This document shows positions 1 through 13,159 of a stretch of DNA of 64,000 bases, piece by piece (the stretch's first letter is position 1; each line of letters begins with the position of its first letter). This stretch comes from Chaenocephalus aceratus (Eukaryota > Chordata > Actinopteri > Perciformes > Channichthyidae). The position numbers were made by a program, and so were the translations under genes. The notes below the pieces were generated by a model, which did not search any database, was not told the DNA's origin, and saw only the letters and a list, made by a program, of their open reading frames with translations. The DNA lies in contig CM043787.1 in assembly GCA_023974075.1 (NCBI GenBank), forward strand, positions 41,057,668-41,121,667, in the 5' to 3' direction.

Positions 1-3000
1 GATGTCTTGTGGGAGAGAGTTCCAGAGACGGGGGGCAGAGTGGCTGAAGGCTCGTGACCCCATGGTGATCAGGCGGGCAGAAGGTACAATGGCAGAGGAG
101 GATCGGAGAGTACGAGAGGGAGTGTAGATGTGAAGGAGCTCAGAGAGATATGGAGGTGCAAGAGTGTGAAGGGCCTTGAAGGTGAGGAGCAGCACTTTGA
201 AGTCTATGCGCTGCTTAACGGGGAGCCAATGGAGTTGTTGGAGAACCGGAGTGATATGATTAATGAAAGGAGTTCTGGTGATGATACGGGCGGCTGAGTT
301 TTGGACCTGTTGGAGCTTGCGTAGGGATTTCTGAGGAAGACCAGAGAGGATGGAGTTGCAATAATCGATACGGGACGTAACAAGGGCGTGGACGAGGATG
401 GCGGTGCTGTTGGGTGTGAGTGACGGGCGGAGGCGGTTAATATTGCGGAGGTGGAAGTAGGCAGATCGAGTGATGTTGTTGATGTGAGCTTCAAATGATA
501 AGGTGCTGTCAAGGATGACACCCAGACTCTTAACTTGGGGGGAGGGTGAGACTGTGGAATTGTCAATAGTGAGGAAGAATTTGTCAGTTTTAGCCAGAGT
601 GGACTTGGAGCCAACTAGGAGAAACTCGGTTTTATCACTGTTGAGTTTTAAGAAGTTGGATGAGAACCAGGATTTGATTTCCAGTAAGCAGTCGGAAAGG
701 GCAGTGGGGGGGAGAGTGGAGGTGGGTTTGGTGGAAAAATAGAGCTGGGTGTCATCCGCGTAGCAGTGAAATTGGATTGCGTATTTTCTGAAGATATGGC
801 CGAGAGGTAGGAGGTAGATGATAAATAGGAGGGGGCCCAAGACAGAACCCTGAGGAACACCAGTGAAGACTGGATGGGACTGTGATTTGAAGTGTTTGAG
901 TTGGACAAAGTGAGTACGGCCGGAGAGGAAAGATCTAAACCAGGTGTGGGATGTGTCAGTGATACCAATGGAAGATAATCTGTCAAGGAGGATTTGGTGT
1001 TAGATGGTGTCAAAGGCTGCAGTCAGGTCAAGGAGGATGAGTATGGATAAGAGCCCAGAGTCAGCTGCTACTAGGAGGTCGTTTGTGATTTTAACCATGG
1101 CCGTCTCTGTACTGTGTGAGGAGCGGAAGCCAGACTGAAATTCTTCAAAAAGATTATTGTTGTTCAGATGAGTATGGACTTGGGCTGCAACTGTTTTTTC
1201 GAGTATCTTGGAGACAAATGGTAAATTTGAAATTGGGCGGAAATTATTCATGTTGTTGGGGTCTGCACCAGGTTTCTTGAGAATAGGGGTTATTGCATCT
1301 GTTTTGAGGGATGAGGGGACGAGACCAGAGGTAAGGGAGGAGTGAATTATGTCGGTAATTAAAGCGGAGAGAGAAGGTAGACATGCTTTAACTAGGTGGG
1401 TAGGAAGGGGGTCAAGCTGGCAGGTGGATGATTTTGATTTCCGAATGAGATTTGATATTTCAGCGACAGTGGGAAGTTCGAAGCTGGATAGTGGGGAGGA
1501 GAGGGGAGCATACGGAGTTGAGTGAAGTGATGTATAGCTGGAGGAGGTCAGTTGCTGGTGAATATTTTTGATTTTGGCATTGAAAAAGGTCATGAAGGTG
1601 TTACATTGAGAGGTTGAGTACAGGTGGGGTGCAAGAGAGGCCGGTGGCTGCAGAATGCTGTTGACTGTAGAGAACAGAGTTCTGGTGTTTCCTTCACCTA
1701 ACCTAATTAATTTGGCATAGTATGCTGATTTAGCAGAGGAAAGAGCATCCTTGTAGGCGAGTATGTGGCTGTTGTACATGTCCTTATGGACTACAAGGCC
1801 AGTTTTGGTGTACAGGCGTTCAAGACGACGACCTTTAGCTTTGAGCTGGCGTAGCTCAGGTGTATACCAGGGGGCAGAGCGGGTGAAAGAGACAGACCGG
1901 GTTTTCAGAGGTGCATGTATGTTTAAAAGGTTCTGGAGTCCGTCATTGTAATGGGAGACCAGCTCATCTATGGTTGATAGGCAGTCTTTGCAGGGGAGGT
2001 TGTTAATTCCATTAGAAAAAGCAGACGTGTTAATATTCTTGACATTACGGAATGAGATGGAACGAGACATATTTGCTTTGGGTAATGTTAACTTGACATT
2101 GAAGGTTACAAACTTGTGGTCAGAAATGGGCAAATCGAATGCAGAGCAGTTCAGAGGAGTTACACCAGAGCAGCAGATCAGATCAAGTATATGTCCTTTG
2201 GAGTGTGTGGGAAAGTCAATATATTGCTGTAGTCCAAAACTATCCAGGCATGATGTAAAGTCCTTTGTGAGACTATTGTTGACATTGTCCATGTGAATAT
2301 TAAAATCACCTATCACTATTATATTAGGGGAGAGAGAAGATAGGGAAGTAAAAAAAGCAGATACTTCATTTAAAAAGTCCTTATTGGCCTTGGGTGGACG
2401 ATAGACAGTGGCAAGAATTGTTGGAATTGGCCCATTGATTTGCAGAGCAATGGACTCAAAGGAAGTATTCACAGGAACTGTCAGTGCAGATACTTTCCAC
2501 TTCTCGTTGTAAAGTATCGCGAGACCACCGCCCCTGCCAGAGGGACGGGATTTGCTGGTGTAAACAAAACCAGGTGGGATAGTTTGATTAAGCTGTGTAA
2601 AGTCATTGGGCTGTTGCCACGTCTCAGTCAGACATATAAAATCAAACTTATGATCTTCCAGTAGATCATGAAGTAGAAGTCCCTTGTTGTTGAGCGAGCG
2701 GATATTGAATAGTCCGATGGCGAGATCATATCTGTCAGGTTTGACGCCAGCACTAGCACACCTGGCCAGGTTTGCTAGCGAGCTGTGGTCAATAGACCGT
2801 CCGGTGGATCTTCTTGCGGGACGAGGATTTGAGGAACAGAAGGATGGAATTGGTTTTGTGTCATCGAAGTTGAAGCTCCGACGGGATCCGCGGTGGATGT
2901 ATTTCCGACGAGCATGATGAGCGATGTCCAGGTGATGCAATGTCGGTGGGGGCTCTGACAGGTGGCATCGTAGTTGGAAAAGTTTGACTGCTGAGTATTG

Positions 3001-3231
3001 AAGTATCGGTGTTACTGGATGGACTATGAAGGATATAATCCATGCGAGGATACTCCATACCAGCAGCCTGTTGATCCACATCGTTACCTGGATGGTGAAG
3101 CTACCAGATACAGGTCCCGGTATGATAGCAGCAGCAGCGGCGGCTAGGCGAGGCAGGGGAGCTAGCCAGGTAGGAAGCCGGTAAATGGGTAGTCCAAACA
3201 CACACGATTGCAAGTTAAAACAAGGGATCAA
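1..3231 (-). pseudogene. L2 ORF2p: endonuclease plus reverse transcriptase, one internal stop, 3' incomplete
   Basis: In retrotransposition this protein nicks target DNA and copies the element RNA onto it. Residues 1-170 are an N-terminal extension with a hydrophobic stretch (about 51-75) and a basic part. The APE endonuclease covers about 171-380: catalytic-type Asn177 (FNIRSL), Glu203 (LTETW), GDFN at 308-311 and SDH at 370-372. RT fingers and palm begin near residue 580 and reach LDLTAAFDT at the end of the first open segment. A TAA at 1000-1002 then interrupts the frame. The same frame continues open toward base 1 and carries [11 protein letters not shown] near 830-870 and the catalytic YADD at 751-762. 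So a single nonsense change, not a frameshift, separates the RT halves. The first Met of the open frame was used as start; it is not independently supported. Confidence 0.87.
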
Positions 3232-3376
3232 GTCATTGATATTGTCGGGAACGTAGGCTGCTGTTCTAATTGCTGAGAAAACAGTAAAAATAGTGACAAA
3301 GAAACGAGATAATTGGAGTAATACTCCGTAGTTCCAGAGAGCAGCGGCAGCCAGTCGTGCCAGCGTTCACTCCCTG
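1..3376 (-). mobile_element. L2-clade LINE, 3' part beyond the window
   Basis: Non-LTR retrotransposon read on the minus strand. It contains an apurinic endonuclease domain followed by reverse transcriptase in one frame, with the wording typical of fish L2 elements ([38 protein letters not shown]). The coding part starts at 3231. GC-richer leader sequence continues upstream to roughly 3376, which I take as the 5' UTR; that outer boundary is approximate because no target duplication is visible. The 3' end, 3' UTR and tail lie left of base 1. The copy looks fairly young because only one stop interrupts the frame. Confidence 0.88.
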
Positions 3377-6300
3377 TAACAACCCTCATTATACACATGG
3401 CATATGGTTCCGGAAATGTTTTGGAGAGATATAACATGCAAATAACCCTCCTAAAAAGAAGGATATTAAACAGACAAGCAGCCACAGTTAGCCAATCAAT
3501 ACATCAGCCAACAGGAACTCCATGCCAACATCCCTTTAATTGCCTGTTAGTTGCTGAATGACTCAGGTTTTGCAGAGGGCTTTAATGAGGTGTTGAATTT
3601 CACTGTAGGGATGGAAACACAGGCAATTAAAAGGCAGATGTATTAGGGCCCAGGTAAACTGAGGAAAAGTGTGTAACAGATATTAGAACCCTCAAAACTG
3701 ATGGACAGAACAAGGGTCCTAAACACATGGCTGCTGAAGCTTTTGATATATGTGTATAGTTGTAGTGAATAATTCCTTGATATTCATTTTAAATACAATG
3801 TTGCTGCCTCCATAAATACATTACAAATTAATATTTTCCTTTGTTGCAGTATATCTGTTTTCAAGGGAGAGAAATGCTAACCCAGTGCTGGTTGGTTATA
3901 CACGAGCAGTAAAATCTTGAACTCATAATGTGTTTAGTGTGAACCACTACTTCTCAGCCAATGTACTAACACAACAAACATTAACTTTATCTACGCTATA
4001 TTGCATTTTCCTGGGTATTGACATTATTGTTTTGCCTCGGCTTGCATGCAGGACATGAGGGAACGGGAGAGGAAAAGTGAAGCCAAACATTGTTGAAATA
4101 AGCTGCTCTAAGCTTTACTCAGGATTGTCCCAGAGGGGTGAGGTGGAGCCAGAAACTGCACAGCCAACTAAACAGAAGTGTTTAAGCTAGAAATGAAATT
4201 GGAAAAGTTAAGATGTACTTGTAATTTACCACCCAAGTGTGAAGTTAAATGTATTTGTTTTACCAGTTCAGCAAATGATACAAAGCCTCATTAGCCTTAT
4301 TATAAAATGTGCAAACGGAAACCCTTTTTGTCTGTGTTAATTGCCCTTTTAATCAAGTCCATGTCTTATACAATGAATCCTGAGTTAAACGGGTGTTTCC
4401 GTTATTCAAAAGAACCTTTTCCTCATCATTTACATATTATTTATATCTCATACTGATGATGTTCTCATAAATACTGACAATCAAACTATTGCCAAAAGGT
4501 TCTGCTTCAACTACATTGATTGTATATGAGTGCATTTAGTGTTCTTTGAGAAACAAACATCCTGTTTCATTGGTCATGTTCAAAAGCCACAATCAACAAT
4601 GAACATTATATAAAAATTCTTCATCCTCCTTTATAAACAAAGGTAACCTCATACCGAGCAAACAAAATTACATTTGAGCATTAGCTTATAGAACTAGGTT
4701 TGTTTTTGATAACATTAACTTAGTATAATCCTAGCAAGCACCTGGCAGGGAGTTTATAGTTGAAAGCAAAAAACAATGGAACGGCTGCTCCGCCGCAGAA
4801 TACCCATTGGTTTAAACCATAGACTGTATAAAGGTTTTAATGTGTTGCACGCCAAGTCTGTTTTAAGCTGCAGCTGGTAGTTGCAAGAACATTGCCACTT
4901 TGTTGCCAGCGTGCACTAAAAGCTTGGAAAAAATTGGTTATTTCCAGGTTATTTTTGCTTATACAGTATTTGTTACTTGCAGTCTTTTCAAATAGGACTT
5001 TATAGAAGTTATTAAGGTGTCCTGTGCCAATCGTTAGTTTAATTTGTCTACATTTTCACTCTTTTCTATCCCTCATTCTGTATACTCCACCTCAGAAAAC
5101 CTGAAAGCCTTTTTTCTCCAAGTACAAAGAGAAGACATTTGAGGGCAACAGAAGTAATGTTATTCCGAACTCCTGTTAATGGTGCTTTTATATTGTTTGG
5201 TATATGTTTCTCCCCATCCACAGAACATCAATTGTGCATACAAAATAAATAAATAATAATAACTGTTCAAATAAAATTGTTCCAAACAAATTATATTGAG
5301 TAACTGCTTGCCATATGTTTTCATAACAATTCGCAGTACACTTTTGCTTTTCACGTATATTTCATTGTTTCGCTTATTAAAGGGATGGCAGTGCATTTGG
5401 AGCTCAGAAGATTTTCTCCATTACAGCAGCTCAGATAAACCATTGTGATTTATGGTCAGCCATACTCTGGTTCATTCTAATGGTGCTTGGTTAATGGAGC
5501 AGACTTAACAGTGTCTATTATCAAGTAATCACTATTTGTTCCCTTTACACTCAACTGGATTAGGAGGTCTGGATTTCTCCAACAAACAGGCGACAGATTG
5601 TAATTAAGGCTGTGAAGTGTCACGTAGAAGATTGAACAACGAGGTGATGGTTATTATGGCAGCACTCAATTTACTGCTGAGAAAGTCCGACCCCGGTCAT
5701 CCCTTGCTGTGTATACACTGTAAAAGGGCATGTTTAGAAAGCTAGATCTATACTTTATCACAAGTTGGGAAATAGTTTAAACTGTTTGATGAGGGGCTTA
5801 AAGTGAATGGCATCCTTTGGAAGTTATGCATTGACTGCAATTAAGGAAACATGTATGCAGACGTGACCACAGCATGGATTTGGGTTCATCTTCATCCAAG
5901 CACAATATATCAGCTGTTAGTGTCTCATTGCTAAACAAAACTATTAGAAATCACATGCTCACATACATTGGAAGCACTCTTGATATTTGTATATTTGATC
6001 ATTATACATGGATATTCTTTTATTCAGGCCTGGAAAAAAAGTTGTGCTCTCTGAGATTGGTCTGGATGAAGTAGATTCATCTGAATCGCAAGCTTCATTG
6101 CTCCAAGAATAAGATGTATACAAATAAATGTATCCCACACACGTAAAATGCACTTCACCGTCTCTCAGATGTAGTACATTATGATGGCTGAATAGGCCTG
6201 TTCCATGATTAAAACTGTCTGGATCAATGATAACAAATTCCCCACATAATCAATTACACTCCACTACAAGAGTCAGAGTGGTTTTTGTTTATTTTCTGAC

Positions 6301-7072
6301 ATAACCAGTGTATACAAAGCATAAAGCATGCTCAAATATACAAGTTTCTATACTCCAATTAGAACATTTTCTTTAAGTTATATCCTGAATGTTACAGAAA
6401 ATAGAAACATACAAGCTCTGAACTGGATGTTTCTTGGTAAAACTCACGTTTGGAGTGATTCTTTTTTCTGCCTTCAGGTTTCTTCAATTCATCATCAAAG
6501 AACCAGATATTTTTTGATGCAATGTTCATCTTTTGTACTGAAGAGTGAAATGGTAGAGTTGTATTATCCAAGCCAAATAAGTTCCTCAATAGTGAGTCAC
6601 GTAAAAAGGTCTATGTAGAAAAATAATGGGACTCCAGAACCTGGGATGTCTAAAAAAAAAACACACCAGCGTATTCGTTTTACTCATCTCAATTTGGTCC
6701 ATAATCATGGAAAGTGGCATTCAAGATCCTGCCACTTTTAAGCTCATCCTGACTAACTTTAACTAGCTTTTCATTTTGAGTGCACTTGAATTGAGTGAAT
6801 GTACTTTATTCGGTCATGTTCCCTGTTGTATGGACTGATAGATGTGATGATGTTTTGCATTATTGCACTGCAGGTTTGGTTTGAATAGCATTCTGAAATG
6901 TAAAGCCCTCTTACTTTGTCCTACAAGTAAATGTTGTTATAATCATCACAGAGTGTAAATGATCTTCTCTCCTCTACTTAATCCTCCTCCAGTCCTTTGT
7001 CTGTTAAGATTTCCATGTGAAACAAGTTATTCAACTGCTGCTCTGCGTCTGCAGTCACTTGTGTGCTGCCTC
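3377..7072. other. No gene seen; AT-rich unique sequence
   Basis: No coding region, RNA gene or recognisable transposon was found on either strand. Open frames here are short (under 100 codons), lack recognisable domains and are not supported by splice-site patterns. The stretch 5400-5660 has many homeobox-type cores (TAATTA-like, TTAAT) with few simple repeats and could be conserved non-coding DNA, but that cannot be judged without alignment. Confidence 0.55.
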
Positions 7073-7727
7073 ACTTATGGCGCGTTTCCACTGCAGCGGG
7101 TAGCTCGCTTTAAGCGTGCCGAGCCGTGCGGGGCCTGTTTTTGGTTGCGTTTCCACTTGGCCTAGTTTTGGCCCGGGGCTACTTTTTCACCTTTTTTCTG
7201 GCCCGACTAAATCGTGGTTCTAGGGCCAGGAACAACCAGGCTGAGTCGGGCTGAGTATGCTAAACTAGAGAGAGAATCGCTGGCAAGGGGGCTACAACTA
7301 CAACAAGATGAACATATTTGACCGTGATTTAATTGTAATACACGTTTCAAAATGATGCCGAAATAACAACATACTGATACCGGTTAGTAAAAAACATGAA
7401 TTAATGCTTTGACAAGTCTGCAGACAGACGGCAGGCGAAAAACCCTTTTAAAATGCGTGTTTTCTAAATGTAGCTTGGCTAAGCTAACGTTATATCCGAC
7501 CGTCCATACTCACAACAACGGCCTATACAGACATAAATAAACCAGCGACTGTATTCGCCATGACACAGACAGTCTGTGGTTTGTACTTGTTTAACTTTTG
7601 TCTAGTTTCTGAACAGATATGAGGAGCTGTGAGCTCTGAGTGCTAAGAGCTAACGGCTGTGTTGTTTTTCTGGGGCTCTCATTGAAGATGACGTCACGGC
7701 TCCGCCTACACTGCGTTACTATAGTAA

Positions 7728-8378
7728 CGGCCCCTACATACGGCGGCGTGCGTTGCCGCTTGGTGGTGGGCGTGTCTTGAGCTTGGGGTGTCAACCCGAG
7801 CAACGCGACCAACAACCAATCACATGAATGTCCCGCTCCGGACATACAAAGCAAAGCTTTCATGCTACATCCATGCTGGCTAAATATACTGTCTATGCTT
7901 GCTAGCTGTCCATTCAAACGAAGTACCCTGGATATAAACTCCCCAAACAAGCGAAAACCTACCAGTTTCACCCACTGTCTCTGCCACCTCCCCCCATGCC
8001 TGGCTCCTCCGGTTTGTATCCCTGTATGTAAAGAGGGACTGGTCATAGAGTACCGGGTGATTCCCTACCGCCACGATAATTTTCTCCTCCATTTTTTGAC
8101 ATATGGGAAATAACTGCGGTCTGGCTCTCCCAACATACACGCGGTTTGATTGGCTAGTGCTTGTACTGTCAGATTTGCATACGCGGGATTTGATTGGCTG
8201 ATGCCTCCGTCGAGGCGGCAAAAGTAGAACATTGCTCTACTTTTGCAGCGAGCACCGCGAGAGAAGCTACGCTTTGCTCCCACAATGCAGTTCGGCAAAT
8301 CGTGACGTCACGACCCCATTCAAAGTGAATGGGCAGAAGCGTTGAAGCGGCAACGCACGCCGCCGTGTGTAGGGGCCG
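7728..8378 (-). mobile_element. PIF/Harbinger-type deletion derivative, nested
   Basis: Ends are near-perfect 34-bp inverted repeats starting CGGCCCCTACA and running through GGCGGCGTGCGTTGCCGCTT, with one mismatch. They are bordered by an identical TAA on each side (7725-7727 and 8379-8381). A 3-bp TWA duplication and GC-rich repeats are typical of PIF/Harbinger elements. Inside lies a MADF-type coding exon on the minus strand, the second gene known from this superfamily. The DDE nuclease gene is absent, so the copy is non-autonomous. It interrupts the transposon at 7073-8487 and is therefore the younger of the two. Confidence 0.8.
7880..8092 (-). pseudogene. MADF-domain first exon of a Harbinger DNA-binding protein
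   Basis: From the ATG at 8092 the protein begins MEEKIIVAVGNHPVLYDQ and continues through TYRDTNRRSQAWGEVAETVG. This matches the N-terminal half of a MADF (Myb/SANT-like) domain: an acidic-basic start, the h.PxLYD core, Y.D, and a Trp followed by I/VAE. In autonomous Harbinger elements this protein helps the transposase bind DNA and enter the nucleus. The match stops near residue 43, exactly where the minus strand reads G|GTAGGT, a plausible splice donor at 7962. Codons after that to the stop at 7880 look like intron read-through. The remaining exons are missing. An upstream in-frame Met at 8221 exists, but its extension has no domain features. Confidence 0.7.
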
Positions 8379-8487
8379 TAACTGCCCCAGTTCCTAAACT
8401 GTAATGGAAGCACAGCATTAAAGTGAGCCGGGCCTAATAAGGCCTAACCAAACCGAGCAAGGCCTGCAGTGGAAACGCTCCATAAGT

Positions 8488-11400
8488 TCACTCCTTGATC
8501 TGTCATGTCGTCCTCATCTCATCCTGCCTCATATTCCCTCACTGATGGACAAGCCCTACTTCACCTCTGCTGTCTTTTCTTTTCTTTTCATTTGTCTTCA
8601 CCTTTCTTCATGTCTACTCCATTTTTTGTTGTTGTCCAACCTTTGCCTCTATTATTGTCCCTCCCTGTATTGCTTTTCGATCCTCTTCCTAAACCATGAC
8701 TTCATTTAAAGCCCCCCTCCCAGCCGTCCCCGTCTAATAACTAAGTAATGGCGAAGTTGGTCTATAGAGCCCCAAGCTATAGCTCTAATTGTTTCGTCTG
8801 TGCTGTTAGTTGTAAGACTGCTGAATACAATTTGGCCACAGAGGGAAGCAACATTGAGCACCGATCCAAGACTAATCTCAGACACTCTCAGCGGACACAC
8901 AATCAAAAGAGGTAGCTAATAACATGATACTTGTGCTGGTGTGGATGTGGATAAGTTTAAATGCACAAAAAGAAAATGATGTAATGGTTAATTCAACACA
9001 GCCTATTACTTCAGAATGCAGTTATATATGAATAATTATATATGAATAAAATCAACTAATTCTCCTCCAGAATGTGTCATTCCCTTCTCCCTCCCCTCCT
9101 CCTCCATCCTTCCTTTTTTCGTATTGTCACCATTTCTAATAGTGAGGGATTAACATTTAATATACTCCCCTGTCGAGGATTATGGAACAGGTGACACATT
9201 TTCATTTCAAGCTCACTCCATTAAACAGAATGCTTACAAACACAGCATGCAGCATTATTTGATCTAGGATTAGTATAAAAAGAAAAATCACAAATGATAC
9301 AAACAATTACGTTTGATGTAAGCAGCTTTTCTTTCTTTTTCGTGCCACAACTGGATTAAAATGATAAACCATGTTTCCACTGATTAATTTGAGCATGTAT
9401 AACTTTCAAAAAGCAGGCCATACATCACATAATCGCTAGATATTAGGAATAAAGTACATTCCTTTTGCTTAATAAATTATGATGTAACCATTTCATACTT
9501 TGTTTTTAGATCAATCTGACTGACATAGGGAGTGACTGAATGGCAAAGCATTTATCATTCTGTTCGCTTTGCATCTGCAATCATAACTCGTCAGCAGTCA
9601 TTTCTGATCAGCACTGTCAGACCATATAAAACAACCATCCACCCTCTTAACTCCATAAGTGGGGATTTCACTGGAAGCTTTCATAACCAACCCAGCCAGA
9701 GCATTGCTTTCTGCAGGCCAAAGGCTAATTGGCTGCGCTTCAGCCTGTGTCAGAGGAAAGCAGGGCTCGTGGATAATCATAGGCTATCAACAAGCTACAA
9801 AAAACGAGTTGCCAGTGCAATAAGCATGGATCAGGACTCTTATTTATCTTTTTCCTGGGTTTTTCTTTTTGTCTTTCCTTTGTTTTATTTTTAACCCAGC
9901 ATACTTTAAGAATCTCATATTTAAAACGCCACATTGAAACAACCTTTCCAACAACCTGGTATAATTGTTTCACTGTCTAATTATTTTTGTTTCATTTTAG
10001 CCAACTGGAATGAACATAAGATGACATGTTTGGGTACTTCACAATAACAGCCGTATTATAGCCAGAAGAACCAGATGAAATTCATTAAGTTGGATCAGTA
10101 AAGATGCAGAAAAACAAGCATGTATCCCCATCGGAGACACCTGACAATATACCGGTTTTTAGGGAATAATTTGCTTACAGTAGGTATTCAAACTTCGACA
10201 CAGTTCATAATTTTCTCCTCTCACTGTCTCCTTTCCTATGGCATAGTTATACGGCCTTGGGTATTGCTGCTATCTCTCTTAAGTAGGAGCAGCTTGGGCG
10301 CATTGTTGTTGCCAGTCTATGACAGAGCACAAGCCGCCATGAGGTGGTTTACTGTTCAGGGACGAAGGTTCCCTGGCGCACATTCTTTCCTATGGACGAC
10401 GAGAGCTCTAGTTAGATTCAGGGTCCTTCTTGCTTTAGTCTCACTGATAAGGAATGTTGATTATTACACTCCGAACTAGTTAAAACCTCGACCTACAGAA
10501 AGAGTTCTTCAGAATTGGTTTGGCAACCGCTGTGTCAACTCGTGACACATCACCTGTCTCGTCAATTCTCCAACCGTAACTCCAAATAAACCGTCAGTGT
10601 TTGCCATCAAAGCTCCAGCTCTCCTCGTGCCTCTTTGAGTCCTGTTTCCAATTGCTTCAGAAGTTTCCACCACACCGGTAGGAAGGCTTGTGTGTAAAGT
10701 TTTTAGCCTTCCTCTACCTTTGACCTATGTGACTTAAACCAAAAGGAGCACAGAGAGCTATTTAATAAAGAGGAGTGAAGTTTCTGGTTGTGATTGTAAA
10801 ACTGTTAAGATAGTAAAACACAGTTGCAATTATGTAAAAAGAAAATGTCACAGGTTACAATGTGTTTATAATAAACAATTGACATGTCCTTGTAGCATAT
10901 AACTACATTATGTTATGCTATACATATTTTATTAATAGGTTATATCATATATTTTAGCTTACAAATCCTAAATCAGAGGATATTGAAATATAAAATGTCA
11001 TACTATCTATTGGACTAAAGCATCTTCAATTTTGATTTCAACGTTAAAAAAAATTTTTTTTTAAAAATGCAACGAGAATTAGTTTATTAGTTATCAGTTG
11101 TACATCTGTCATACAAAGAGTTACACAAACAATAAGGTATCATATAAAGCCTTCCTTATATCTCTTTTGACTGGATCTGAATGCGATAGACCAATATGAA
11201 ATGGGATAAAGGAAAAAATAATGTGCCAGCATTTCTCTAAAAGATAAAGGGCTAATATGTCCTTCCATGAGATGAGAGTGTTTGAACAAAAGCCCACGAA
11301 AACTGTAGTCCTCTAGTAAAAGAGCCCCTCTTTTCAATGAAAAAGCAATATAGAAGATGAGGTGTGGCAGCAGCTGAAATGCATTTCCATTAGGAGCCAA

Positions 11401-13150
11401 CCTTCTTGGCCTGAAAATGTGTGTCCTACTGTGCTTTTAAGCTTTTGTGTGTGAGACGTGTGTGTGAGAGAGACAGCAAACAGCAAATCTATCCATGTGA
11501 TAAAGGACACACACAGATACACGCTCTTAGAGGCTGTGCTTAATCCTGAAAATCCACACTCAAGTTCATTTCTTGAACTCATTCACCACCTGTGACAAAG
11601 CCTGCTACTCAGGATAACAGGGTTTGCCTCCATCAGAGCTGTTTTATCATGACTCAAGCTGTATTACTGGGAGATTAGAGAGAGGCTTGAGGAAGGAGCC
11701 ACGAACCTTCCTGCTGGGCAGACCGCTGAACTGGCTTCCAAGCTTTGGTTAGCCTTTTCCAAAACAACAGACGTGGAAGTCTGTGAAGACTCAGCTCCCT
11801 GGGAGATTGTGTTTCTTGGTCCAAAAATAAATCTTCATAATCCAAGTGTTGTGATGCCAATCAATTGCTCTGTAAATCAAATAGTGCTTAATTAACCACA
11901 TTATCAATAGTTTGTAAAAATCAATGAGCAGCTTATTGTATATACAGTACTGTATATTAGGTTTGCTTAAATAGAGATTTGGGATATCCAATATATACGC
12001 CTCTTTTGAAGTTTCCAAAAACAAGGGATTCATATTGATAACAAATATCATCTTCCCCTGAAACTCATTCATTGTTGTTCATTTCGGCCTTTTTCAAGTT
12101 TCAAGTTCAACGTGATCTTATCTCACTATTATTTTTCACTTTTGGGCGATTGCACTTTATATCTTGAGGTCCTGGTTGTTGTCCAACATGAACCAAATAA
12201 AAACACTGAATTTTATTAAAAACCGGTTGTCGCATCATTTCCTTGCGTTCCTCTTTGCAAATTTAAAGAGAAAGGAGAGGTCTAAAAACAAAAGGTGGGC
12301 ACCAAAAATAAAATATATTTGGACAACATGGAGGATTGGAGCAATGTTGTATTACATTGGTTTTAAAAAAATCAACCAAACAACCGTCAGCTCTCAGCCC
12401 TTTTGCCACCCTAAAAAATAAATGTCCGTATTGAAACGGATTCTTCTTGAAATCAAGCAGAGTCATTTGAGTATATTGCTGGTCCAGTAAAATCAATAAA
12501 AAAAAGTTTCTGTATGATGAGAGGGACGTTAAGGTAGCAGGAGCGGAAGATTTGAAGTTGCTCAAATAAACATTTACTTAATTCATGAGGAAACAAATGC
12601 CCTAAAGGGGGACTAAAATGATTTATTATTTTCATCATTAGCAGGTGAACTGCTAGAAATGTGTTGTTGCCCTGATAACAATCACTCGGACACAATCATT
12701 TTGTATACTGTCATCCAGAGCCTGTTTCTAGCTCTGGGCCATCTGAATCATGCAGGGAATTGCCCCAGGCTCTGCCCCTGGACATTGGTATGGATAGTAA
12801 ACACATACTCCAGTGTTAGCCTATTTGATGCGATGGCTAAATTACAACAGTAGGATTATCTGATGGATTGATTCAAAGCAAGTGGCCAAAAAAAGTATTG
12901 GCAGTTTTTTCTGATTACATGTAGCACTGGACGTTAAGAGAGCCACACATTTATGCTACAGTAGTACGAATGTGTTATCAGTCAGTCATGAATCAAAACA
13001 TTTCAAATCAGCACATTCTCAACAAAATGTACTGTGATCGATACATTGATATACTCTCATCACACTCTCAATACTCTTTTATTGTCATAACTCAAGTATC
13101 AGTTTAGCTACATTTGTTATGATTTAAATATTGTGGTTAAAGGTTTTAGC
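8488..13150. other. No gene seen; AT-rich sequence
   Basis: No coding region or RNA gene could be supported. The GC-richer block 8705-8905 looks unlike its surroundings and may be a remnant of an interspersed repeat, but no terminal repeats were found. A 119-codon open frame at 10120-10479 (plus) has no recognisable domain. Short T and A runs occur at 11045-11065. Confidence 0.5.
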
Positions 13151-13159
13151 AACCATTAC

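Larger units (their letters stand above)
7073..8487. mobile_element. Non-autonomous DNA transposon (outer) with nested insertion
   Basis: Terminal inverted repeats are visible: ACTTATGGCGCGTTTCCACT at the left end, and at the right end the reverse complement of ACTTATGGAGCGTTTCCACT, one mismatch in the shared 20 bases and continuing into CTGCAG. After removing the inner element at 7728-8378 about 760 bp remain. No transposase is recognisable. The exact ends are uncertain by a few bases, since a TCACT motif occurs next to both ends and overlaps the left repeat, so the superfamily is left open. The left arm is rich in GGCC/GGGCC words, a style shared with several fish MITEs. Confidence 0.72.

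Noticed and set aside
10120..10479. 119-codon open frame on the plus strand
   Set aside because: No recognisable domain, no splice or regulatory context, and length is within chance for this base composition.
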